Of a stretch of 38,818 bases of DNA, positions 33,038 to 38,818 are shown one piece after another; positions within the stretch are counted from its first letter, which is position 1; every line of letters begins with the position of its first letter. Made by a program: the position numbers and the translations under genes. The stretch lies in assembly GCA_025463265.1 (NCBI GenBank), contig JAOBWH010000148.1, positions 1 to 38,818 of the forward strand, in the 5' to 3' direction. Source of the stretch: Ilumatobacteraceae bacterium (GTDB lineage Bacteria > Actinomycetota > Acidimicrobiia > Acidimicrobiales > Iamiaceae). The notes beneath the pieces were generated by a model. It did not search any database and was not told the origin of the DNA. It saw only the letters and a list, made by a program, of their open reading frames with translations.

Positions 33038-33985
33038 TCACGACCAACGGGCGCAGGCCTCCACGATGGCATCGATGGCGGCGGCGCCGTCGACGGTGTG
33101 GACCCAGCTCGTGGTCGGTTCCCCGGTGACGGCGCTCCCTGCGGCGACCCGGCGCTCGACGTGGGTCGTCCCGCGGCTGTGGCTCCCGGCGAGCTCGACG
33201 TGGATCGGCCGCAGCTCCTCCTGGAACAGGTGGGGGTGGGTGACCGCGAGCAGGGCGACCGGATCGTGCAGGGGCGGCTCAGCGGCGGCGCTGGCGTAGC
33301 GGCCGTACCCGGCCAGCTCGGTTTCGAGGATCTCCCTCGTCAGGTTCGCCGCAGGCCCGGCCACCGCTCGGAGGCGCTGCAAGAGCGCGTCGTTCCCCGT
33401 CACCTGGTGGGTCAGGTCCAGGCCGCACATGCGCACCGGGCACTCGGCGGTCAAGACGATCGCTGCGGCCTCGGGATCCGCGAACACGTTGAACTCGGCG
33501 GCCACCGTCACGTTGCCGCCCAGTGCCCCACCGCCCATGAAGGTGATGCCGGCCAGGCGGCGGGCGAAGCCGGGGTCGACCCGCAGCGCGAGCGCCACGT
33601 TGGTCAGCGGGCCGGTGGCGATGAGGTGGAGGCCCTCCTCCTGCCTCGTCGCCTCGATCAGGAACCCGATGCCGTCGTCGCCGGCCGGCCGGCTGGGCGT
33701 CGGGAGGGTCGTGCCGTGCATGCCGTCCTCGCCGTGGACCTCGCTGGCGTCCACGGGATCGGCGATGAGCGGCCGGGCGGCGCCGGCGTGGACGGGGACG
33801 TCCCACCCCAGCAGCTCGGCGATGGCGAGGGCGTTGCGGGTGGTGTGGTGGAGCCCGACGTTGCCGTTGACGGTGGTGATGCCCACGACGTCGGCGAAGG
33901 CCGCAGCGCAGACCATCATGATGGCGTCGTCGTGGCCCGGGTCGCAGTCGATCAGGACCCGGGGTCTCACCCGTTGCTCGCTCAC
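33038..33985 (-). CDS. Nucleoside hydrolase (inosine/uridine-preferring family)
   Basis: The 315-residue protein has the family motif VLIDCDPGHDDAIMM (D13, D15, D19, D20 bind calcium and ribose), then VNGNVGLHHTTRNAL, LIATGPLTNVALAL, FMGGGALGGNVT with EFNVFADPEAAAIV, and a C-terminal LHDPVALLAVTHP. It cleaves the N-glycosidic bond of ribonucleosides to base and ribose. GTG 33985 is the first start in frame. The gene diverges from a ribokinase-like gene; together they would salvage nucleosides, with the kinase phosphorylating the released ribose. Confidence 0.92.
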   Translation of the reverse strand: MSEQRVRPRVLIDCDPGHDDAIMMVCAAAFADVVGITTVNGNVGLHHTTRNALAIAELLGWDVPVHAGAARPLIADPVDASEVHGEDGMHGTTLPTPSRPAGDDGIGFLIEATRQEEGLHLIATGPLTNVALALRVDPGFARRLAGITFMGGGALGGNVTVAAEFNVFADPEAAAIVLTAECPVRMCGLDLTHQVTGNDALLQRLRAVAGPAANLTREILETELAGYGRYASAAAEPPLHDPVALLAVTHPHLFQEELRPIHVELAGSHSRGTTHVERRVAAGSAVTGEPTTSWVHTVDGAAAIDAIVEACARWS

Positions 33986-34016
33986 GCGTCCGAACGTAGT
34001 GGGGCATCATGCGGGC

Positions 34017-34898
34017 ATGGGTGCTGCGTCGGGGCGGGTGTGGGTGGTGGGGAGCCTGAACGTCGATCGGCCCTGGCGCGTCGACCGGCACCCTGCGGTC
34101 GGCGAGACCGTGACCGGGGAGGTGCTGGACCCGGTTCCAGGCGGCAAGGGCCTGAACCAGGCGGTGGCCGCGTCCCGGGTCGGTGGCGACGTCGTGCTCA
34201 TCGGTTGCGTGGGCGACGACGACGACGGCGCCTGGCTCCGCACGGTCGCCGCCGACGACCGCATCGACGTCGGGCACCTTGCGGTCCGTCCCGAGCTGGC
34301 CACCGGCTCGGCGCTGATCGTCGTCGACCGCGTCGGCGCCAACACCGTGACCGTCGCCCCAGGGGCCAACGCCGCCGCGTCGTTCCCGCCGGTCGCCCTC
34401 GCCGCAGACGACGTGGTGTGCGCGCAGTTCGAGGTGCCCGTCGAGGCGGTCGCCGCCGCCCTCCTCGCCGCCCACGAGGCCGGCGCCCGGTCGGTCCTCA
34501 ACCCGTCGCCCATCGGCACCGGCGTGTCGCTGGTGCCGTCAGCCGATGTGGTCGTCGTCAACCAGCACGAGGCGGCGGCGCTCGCCGGGTTCGACGGCGA
34601 GGCGCTGGAGCAAGCGGCCGCGATCCGCACGGGCGAGCAGGTCGTGGTGGTCACGCTGGGACCCGAGGGCGCCGTGTCGTCGGGACCCTCGGGTGATCAC
34701 GTGATCAGCGGGATCCACGTCCACGCCGTGGACACCACCGGAGCGGGCGACTGCTTCCTCGGTGTGCTGGCGGCGTCGCTCGCCGACGGAAACGACCTCC
34801 TGCCCGCCCTCGAACGGGCCAACCGGGCGGCCTCGATCGCCGTCACCCGCCCCGGGACCGTGGGGGCGATGCCCCACGAGGCCGAGCTGCTGGCCTGA
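34017..34898 (+). CDS. PfkB-family carbohydrate kinase, ribokinase-like
   Basis: The 293-residue protein has the two PfkB signatures: VPGGKGLNQAVAASRVGGDVVLIG near residue 40 and VDTTGAGDCFLGVLAASLADG near 240, with the catalytic Asp in GAGD. The beginning VWVVGSLNVDRPWRVDRHPAVGETV is ribokinase-like (GSxNxD). The expected reaction is ribose plus ATP to ribose-5-phosphate, consistent with the nucleoside hydrolase 31 bases away on the other strand; another sugar or nucleoside substrate is possible. ATG 34017 has GCGGGC upstream rather than a true Shine-Dalgarno. Confidence 0.88.
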   Translation: MGAASGRVWVVGSLNVDRPWRVDRHPAVGETVTGEVLDPVPGGKGLNQAVAASRVGGDVVLIGCVGDDDDGAWLRTVAADDRIDVGHLAVRPELATGSALIVVDRVGANTVTVAPGANAAASFPPVALAADDVVCAQFEVPVEAVAAALLAAHEAGARSVLNPSPIGTGVSLVPSADVVVVNQHEAAALAGFDGEALEQAAAIRTGEQVVVVTLGPEGAVSSGPSGDHVISGIHVHAVDTTGAGDCFLGVLAASLADGNDLLPALERANRAASIAVTRPGTVGAMPHEAELLA

Positions 34899-34966
34899 GC
34901 GGGCGCCCAGGTGAGGCCGTGGCCGGCGATCTCCTTCGGGCCGTGCCGGCGTCACCCTCGCACCCT

Positions 34967-34981
34967 GCGCGCCGGGCGCGC
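34967..34981. terminator. GC inverted repeat between convergent PfkB and HerA-like genes
   Basis: GCGCGCC (34967-34973), one base, GGCGCGC (34975-34981). It lies in the 105-base gap between two facing genes. The loop is too small unless inner pairs open, so terminator action is tentative. Nothing else is seen in the gap. Confidence 0.35.
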
Positions 34982-35003
34982 CTCGAGGGGGTCGTCGGTC
35001 GCG

Positions 35004-36653
35004 CTAGCGCTTCTTGGCGAGGTCGAAGACGCCGCGGACCACGTTGTTGATGGTGGCCCGCCCCTCGCGGCTCCTGAGGAAGTCGGTGATGGGGTTGCCG
35101 TCGTCCGTCTTCTTCTTGGCGGGTGGCCCCGACCGGGAGCCGCCCTTCCTCCTCGCCGGTGGGCCGTGCGGCTCCTCGGGGACCTCAATCTCCATGCCCC
35201 CACCCGGAGGCGGAGGGAGGTCGGGGCGGACCACGGTCGGCTCCGGCCCGGCGGCGGACGGCTCACCGGAAGCCTCCTCGATACCGATCTTCCGGGCCAG
35301 AAGCTCCCGGGCGCTGGGGCGGTCGATCTCGGTGGCGTAGGTGGCCCAGAGCTCGCTGGCCTCCGCCAGGGCCTTGACCTCGGCGGGGTCGACCGCGCCG
35401 ATCTGGGACTGCGGTGGGCGGACCTTGGTCCAGGCCACGGGGGTGGGTGCGCCGTCGTCGGAGAGGGTGGTGACGATGGCCTCGCCGATGCCGAGCTGGG
35501 TCAGCACCTCCTCGAGGTCGTAGTCCTCGGTCTTCGGGTAGGTCGACACCGCCGCTTTGAGCGCCTTGGCGTCGCGGGGCGTGTAGGCCCGCAGCGCGTG
35601 CTGGACCCGGTTGCCGAGCTGGGCCAGGACGACGTCGGGGACGTCGTCGGGCAGCTGGGTCACGAAGAACACGCCGACGCCCTTCGAGCGGATGAGGCGC
35701 ACGGTCTGGGCCACCTGCTCCACGAACTCCTTGGGCGCATCGGCGAACAGCAGGTGGGCCTCGTCGAAGAAGAACACCAGCTTGGGCTTGTCCAGGTCGC
35801 CGGCCTCCGGCAGGGTCTCGAACAGCTCGGCGAGCAGCCACATCAGGAACGTCGAGAACAGCTTGGGCCGATCCTGGACCGCAGCCAGCTCCAGGCAGTT
35901 GATGACGCCTCGGCCGTCGGGGGCCAGGCGGATCAGCGAGTCGATGGTCACCTCGGGCTCGCCGAAGAAGGCCTCGGCGTCCTGCTGGGTCAGCTCCACG
36001 AGCTTGCGCAGCAGCACCCCCGCCGTGGCCGACGAGAGGCCGCCGATGGTCTTGAGCTCGGCCTTGCCCTCGTCGCCGGTCAGGTGGGTGAGCAGATCGA
36101 CCAGGTCCACCAGGTCGAGGAGCGGGAGGCCCTTCTGGTCGGCGTAGTAGAAGACCAGCGCGAGCGACGACGACTGGGTCTCGTTGGCGCCGAGCACCTT
36201 GGACAGCAGCTGCGGGCCGAACGAGCTGATGGCCGACCGGATCGGGACACCGGGGCCCTGGCCGCCGAGCGACCAGAACTGCACCGGCGTCCCGGTCGGT
36301 GTGTAGGTCAGGCCCAGCTCGTCGATGCGCTCCTGCACCTTCTCGCCGGGGGTCGCCGGCTTCACCAGCCCCGTCAGGTCGCCCTTGATGTCGGCGGTGA
36401 ACACGGCGACGCCCTGGGCCGACAGCTGCTCGGCCAGGAGCTGCAGGGTGACGGTCTTGCCGGTGCCGGTGGCCCCGGCGATGAGGCCGTGGCGGTTGCA
36501 CATGGCGGTCGGCACCTGGACCACGGCGCCGGGGAAGGTGGTGCCGTCGAGGACCGCTCGCCCGATGTCGACCGTGGACCCCTCCGAGGCGTAGGCCGCC
36601 GCGATGCGGGTGCCGAAGTCCGGTGCGGGCGCCGTCTGGTCTTCCTCGGTCAT
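35004..36653 (-). CDS. HerA-like/DUF853 P-loop ATPase
   Basis: The 549-residue protein has Walker A GATGTGKT (residues 60-67), TADIKGDLTGL, Walker B LVFFFDEAHLLFAD and sensor-like GVFFVTQLPDDVP. This is the DUF853 branch of HerA/FtsK-type ATPases, often annotated as helicase HerA-like. A Pro/Gly/Lys-rich linker (about 450-510) connects to a C-terminal segment NPITDFLRSREGRATINNVVRGVFDL. The role in cells is not established; DNA or protein translocation is inferred from the fold. ATG 36653 faces away from the M15 peptidase gene, with 35 bases between starts. It may be transcribed from a GGGTAC-type promoter. Confidence 0.9.
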   Translation of the reverse strand: MTEEDQTAPAPDFGTRIAAAYASEGSTVDIGRAVLDGTTFPGAVVQVPTAMCNRHGLIAGATGTGKTVTLQLLAEQLSAQGVAVFTADIKGDLTGLVKPATPGEKVQERIDELGLTYTPTGTPVQFWSLGGQGPGVPIRSAISSFGPQLLSKVLGANETQSSSLALVFYYADQKGLPLLDLVDLVDLLTHLTGDEGKAELKTIGGLSSATAGVLLRKLVELTQQDAEAFFGEPEVTIDSLIRLAPDGRGVINCLELAAVQDRPKLFSTFLMWLLAELFETLPEAGDLDKPKLVFFFDEAHLLFADAPKEFVEQVAQTVRLIRSKGVGVFFVTQLPDDVPDVVLAQLGNRVQHALRAYTPRDAKALKAAVSTYPKTEDYDLEEVLTQLGIGEAIVTTLSDDGAPTPVAWTKVRPPQSQIGAVDPAEVKALAEASELWATYATEIDRPSARELLARKIGIEEASGEPSAAGPEPTVVRPDLPPPPGGGMEIEVPEEPHGPPARRKGGSRSGPPAKKKTDDGNPITDFLRSREGRATINNVVRGVFDLAKKR

Positions 36654-36675
36654 GGCCGCGAACGGTAGTGCGGCC

Positions 36676-36700
36676 GTACCCTGGGACGGTGCGACGGAAC
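36676..36700 (-). promoter_or_regulatory. Possible SigB/SigF-like promoter of the HerA-like gene
   Basis: Minus strand: GTTC (36700-36697), 15 bases, GGGTAC (36681-36676), 22 bases before ATG 36653. The -35 does not fit GNNT exactly, so this is weaker than the others. It overlaps the start of the M15 gene. Confidence 0.25.
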
Positions 36701-37372
36701 GCCCGGCCTGCGGGCCTCCTGCTGGTGCTGGCCGCGACCAGCATCCTGACCGGGTGCCTCGACCCCGGGACCGGGAGGCCGCCCGCCCCGGGAGCGAGCG
36801 GTGCGCCGGCGTACCGCAGCTCGATCGCCACCGTCACCGCGACGGATCTGGGGTCCAGCTGGCGGTCCGGCTGCCCCGTGGGTCCCTCCGCCCTCCGCCG
36901 GGTCCGGGTGGCGTACTGGGGCTACGACGGCAGGGCCCACACCGGCGACCTCATCATCCGCGCCACGGAGGCCCAGCACGTGGCCGATGCGTTCGGGAAG
37001 CTCTACGCCGGCCGGTTCCAGGTCGAGCGCATCCATCCGGTGCAGCGGTACGGGTCCTCCGACGACGAGTCGATGGCCGCCAACAACACCTCGGCGTTCA
37101 ACTGCCGGCGGGTCACCGGCGGGAGCGGCTGGTCGGCGCACGCCTACGGCACCGCCATCGACATCAACCCGGTCCAGAACCCCTACGTCACCCGGTCCGG
37201 CACCGTGCTCCCGCCCGCCGGCGAGCCCTACGCCGACCGGAGCGTGAAGGTCACCGGCACCATCAACCGCAACGGCGTCGTGCGGTCCGCGTTCGCGGCC
37301 GTCGGCTGGGAGTGGGGCGGAGACTGGACCGACCCCATGGACTACCAGCACCTCTCGCTCGACGACCGCTGA
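36689..37372 (+). CDS. M15-family peptidase lipoprotein (VanY/D-Ala-D-Ala carboxypeptidase-like)
   Basis: The 227-residue protein starts VRRNARPAGLLLVLAATSIL and has a lipobox LTGC, so it is exported and lipidated. The mature part has DDESMAANNTSAFNCRRV, then SAHAYGTAIDINPVQNPY with the Sx(H)xxGxAxD zinc motif, and WEWGGDWTDPMDYQHLSL with the third zinc ligand His and the upstream Trp/Glu. This is the M15 peptidoglycan peptidase fold. It likely trims cell-wall peptides or cleaves D-Ala ends outside the cell membrane. GTG 36689 gives a proper signal peptide. It is transcribed away from the HerA-like gene. Confidence 0.88.
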   Translation: MRRNARPAGLLLVLAATSILTGCLDPGTGRPPAPGASGAPAYRSSIATVTATDLGSSWRSGCPVGPSALRRVRVAYWGYDGRAHTGDLIIRATEAQHVADAFGKLYAGRFQVERIHPVQRYGSSDDESMAANNTSAFNCRRVTGGSGWSAHAYGTAIDINPVQNPYVTRSGTVLPPAGEPYADRSVKVTGTINRNGVVRSAFAAVGWEWGGDWTDPMDYQHLSLDDR

Positions 37373-37402
37373 CGCGGATCGGTGAGCGGCCGGGATCAGC
37401 GG
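37366..37402. terminator. Inverted repeat with both convergent stop codons (M15/LCP)
   Basis: CCGCTGA (37366-37372) and TCAGCGG (37396-37402): perfect 7-bp arms with a 23-base loop. Both genes end in an Arg codon CGC followed by TGA, and these make the arms. Confidence 0.35.
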
Positions 37403-38427
37403 AACTGGTCCAGCACGAGGTTGGCGGCCGGCTGATCGAGGTCGAGGACGGCGGCGCCGCCGCTGGTGGTGCGCGGCGTGACCGGGAGGGGGACCGACAC
37501 CGGGTCGAGGCGGCCCATGTCCCAGGCGAAGCGGGCGGCCTCGAGCATCGTCATCTCGTCATCGATGCGCAGGCCGCCGCTCATGTTCTCCGCCGTCTTC
37601 ATGAGCGTGAAGGGGCTGCGGTTCTGGCCCGCCTCCTTCATGATCTCGCGGAGGAACACCTGCTGGCGCTGGACGCGACCCAGGTCGCTGGTCTGGTCGA
37701 GCACGACCTGGCCGTCGATCATCTCGGCGTAGTGCCGGGAGCGGACGTAGGCCAGCGCCTGCTTCCCGTCGAGGTGGACCACCCCGGACTGCTTCACGTC
37801 GAGGCCCGACGCCAGGTCGAACGCCGGGTGCTCGAAGGCGATGTCGATGCCGCCGAAGGAGTCCACCATGCTGCCGAACGAGACGAAGTCGATCTCGATG
37901 TAGTGGTTGACCGGGATGCCGAAGTTCTGGGTCACGGCTTGGATCAGGTTCGCCGGACCAGCGTTGTAGGTGGCGTTGAGCCGGCCGTTCTCGCCCGTGG
38001 CCGGGTTCGCGACCCACAGGTCCCGGTTCAGCGAGAGCATCTTCGCCTTCCCGTCCCGGATGTTCAGCACCATGATCGTGTCGGAGCGACGGCCCTCGAC
38101 GCCCTCGCGCTGCTCGCCGCCCTCGGCGCCGTTGTCGCTGCCGACCAGCAGGTAGTTGGTGCCGGCGGACGTGTCGTCGGAGAGCACCGAGGCGACCGGG
38201 ACCTTCTCGATCGAGTTGAAGACGTCCGACGCCCACCGGTAGGCGAACAGGCCGACGGCCAGGAGGGCGATGACCAGCACCAGGGTCGTGATGGCGATGA
38301 TCCGGCCCCAGCGCCGCTTGCGCTTCGGTGCCGGCGTGGCGTTCGGCGCTGCCGTGCGGTCGCCGGTGAGGCGCTCGGCCGACACGCCGAGCCCCAGCCC
38401 CACCAAGAGGAAGATGAGCACGATCAT
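37396..38427 (-). CDS. LytR-CpsA-Psr (LCP) family protein
   Basis: The 343-residue protein has two hydrophobic stretches near the N-terminus (MIVLIFLLVGLGLGV and IIAITTLVLVIALLAVGLFAY), a basic stretch KRKRRWGR between them, and an outside LCP domain: NYLLVGSDN, GRRSDTIMVLNI, LSLNRDLWV, LNATYNAGP, HYIEIDFVSFGSMVDSFGGID, and HLDGKQALAYVRSRH. Conserved Arg and Asp residues for polyprenyl pyrophosphate binding are present. LCP proteins attach glycopolymers such as teichoic acid or arabinogalactan to peptidoglycan. The start ATG 38427 overlaps the FHA-gene stop (ATGA), so the two are coupled. Confidence 0.93.
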   Translation of the reverse strand: MIVLIFLLVGLGLGVSAERLTGDRTAAPNATPAPKRKRRWGRIIAITTLVLVIALLAVGLFAYRWASDVFNSIEKVPVASVLSDDTSAGTNYLLVGSDNGAEGGEQREGVEGRRSDTIMVLNIRDGKAKMLSLNRDLWVANPATGENGRLNATYNAGPANLIQAVTQNFGIPVNHYIEIDFVSFGSMVDSFGGIDIAFEHPAFDLASGLDVKQSGVVHLDGKQALAYVRSRHYAEMIDGQVVLDQTSDLGRVQRQQVFLREIMKEAGQNRSPFTLMKTAENMSGGLRIDDEMTMLEAARFAWDMGRLDPVSVPLPVTPRTTSGGAAVLDLDQPAANLVLDQFR

Positions 38428-38818
38428 GGCCGGGGCCGCCTCGGGGGAGGCAGGACCTCGCCGGAGATCCGGGTGCGGTCGCTGTCGTCGAGGGCCCGGC
38501 CGCCGGCCGAGCGGCCGCCGCCCTCGCGCTGGACGCGCAGCTGGACCGGTCCGATGCCGATGACGTCGCCCTCCGCCAGCACCCAGGCGGCGCGGGCGGT
38601 CAGCGCCTGGCCGTTCACGGTGGTGCCGTTGGACGATCCGGCGTCGGTGATGGCCCAGCCCGAAGGGGTCTGTTCGACGGTGGCGTGCGCCCGGCTGACC
38701 CGGGTGTCGTCGATGGTGATGGTGCGATCGGAGGCCCGCCCGATGGTGACGGGGCCGGTGCGGGGCGTGCGCGCCCCGTCATCGGTGCGGACCAGGACGA
38801 GCCCCGCCGGCTCCGCCC
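38424..38818 (-). CDS. FHA-domain protein (C-terminal part, cut by window end)
   Basis: The C-terminal 131 or so residues of a gene that begins beyond the right edge. It contains a complete forkhead-associated domain: a GRASD motif (phosphothreonine-binding Arg and Ser), DDTRVSRAHATVE, and SSNGTTVNGQ, followed by a Gly/Arg-rich tail ending RTRISGEVLPPPRR. FHA domains bind phosphothreonine from Ser/Thr kinases of the PknB type. The stop overlaps the LCP start, linking a phospho-signal reader with wall-polymer attachment. The N-terminal part and full length are unknown. Confidence 0.85.
   Translation of the reverse strand, partial: AEPAGLVLVRTDDGARTPRTGPVTIGRASDRTITIDDTRVSRAHATVEQTPSGWAITDAGSSNGTTVNGQALTARAAWVLAEGDVIGIGPVQLRVQREGGGRSAGGRALDDSDRTRISGEVLPPPRRPRP

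Noticed and set aside
30484-33129. 881-codon rightward frame opposite the sulfatase gene
   Set aside because: Shadow of the sulfatase; Val/Gly/Ala-rich with no domain pattern.

Overview
The window is a very GC-rich, densely packed chromosomal segment with almost only G/C third codon positions, many GTG starts and frequent 4-base ATGA/GTGA gene overlaps. Gene content (GlgE maltosyltransferase, maltokinase, F420-type luciferase-like oxidoreductases, a deazaflavin-dependent DUF385 enzyme, an LCP ligase, an FHA protein, RsbW-like kinases) points to an actinomycete; an Acidimicrobiia-type lineage is my guess and is not proven by the sequence. No rRNA, tRNA, IS element, prophage or CRISPR array was seen, and no gene-free stretch exceeds about 150 bases.

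Layout. (1) 1-9574: alpha-glucan and trehalose metabolism as two facing operons. glgE (C-terminal end only), mak and glgB run rightward; treZ, treY and glgX run leftward; they meet with a 6-base gap. They cover the GlgE route (maltose-1-phosphate to alpha-glucan), branching, debranching and conversion of glucan ends to trehalose. (2) 9600-23700: a stress and redox block. It holds a haem-oxygenase-like diiron enzyme, a 47-codon small protein, a HAD phosphatase, two RsbW-like anti-sigma kinases, an acidic orphan protein, a TIGR02588/TIGR02587 membrane pair, a DUF6328 membrane protein, an operon of F420 oxidoreductase + unknown helical protein + zinc alcohol dehydrogenase, an operon of hemerythrin remnant + FAD oxidoreductase + SRPBCC protein, a large catalase, an FMN reductase-like protein and a second F420 oxidoreductase. 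(3) 23800-27191: a facing pair, an NqrB/RnfD-like membrane protein and an FG-GAP/ASPIC-UnbV protein, resembling the UnbU/UnbV pair of enediyne clusters but with no enediyne genes in view. (4) 27300-38818: a small lipoprotein, VOC protein, DinB-type protein, deazaflavin oxidoreductase, glutamine amidotransferase, cupin, cytoplasmic-type arylsulfatase, nucleoside hydrolase facing away from a ribokinase-like kinase, a HerA/DUF853 ATPase, an M15 peptidase lipoprotein, and an LCP/FHA pair cut by the window end.

The unifying signal I see is regulatory. Eight or nine transcription units, mostly in the stress block, carry an upstream match to the alternative stress sigma promoter G-N-N-T, 15-16 bases, GGGTA(C/G) (SigB of Streptomyces, SigF of mycobacteria). 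Five of them place the -10 only 6-9 bases before the start codon, which predicts leaderless or nearly leaderless mRNAs. With two anti-sigma-type kinases inside the block, this looks like a clustered general-stress regulon covering trehalose synthesis, catalase and F420/FMN redox enzymes. Other unusual items are an 11-bp helically phased repeat array in a divergent promoter region, a 30-residue hemerythrin remnant kept under its own promoter, a gene with no normal start codon, and inverted repeats that embed both stop codons of convergent gene pairs.
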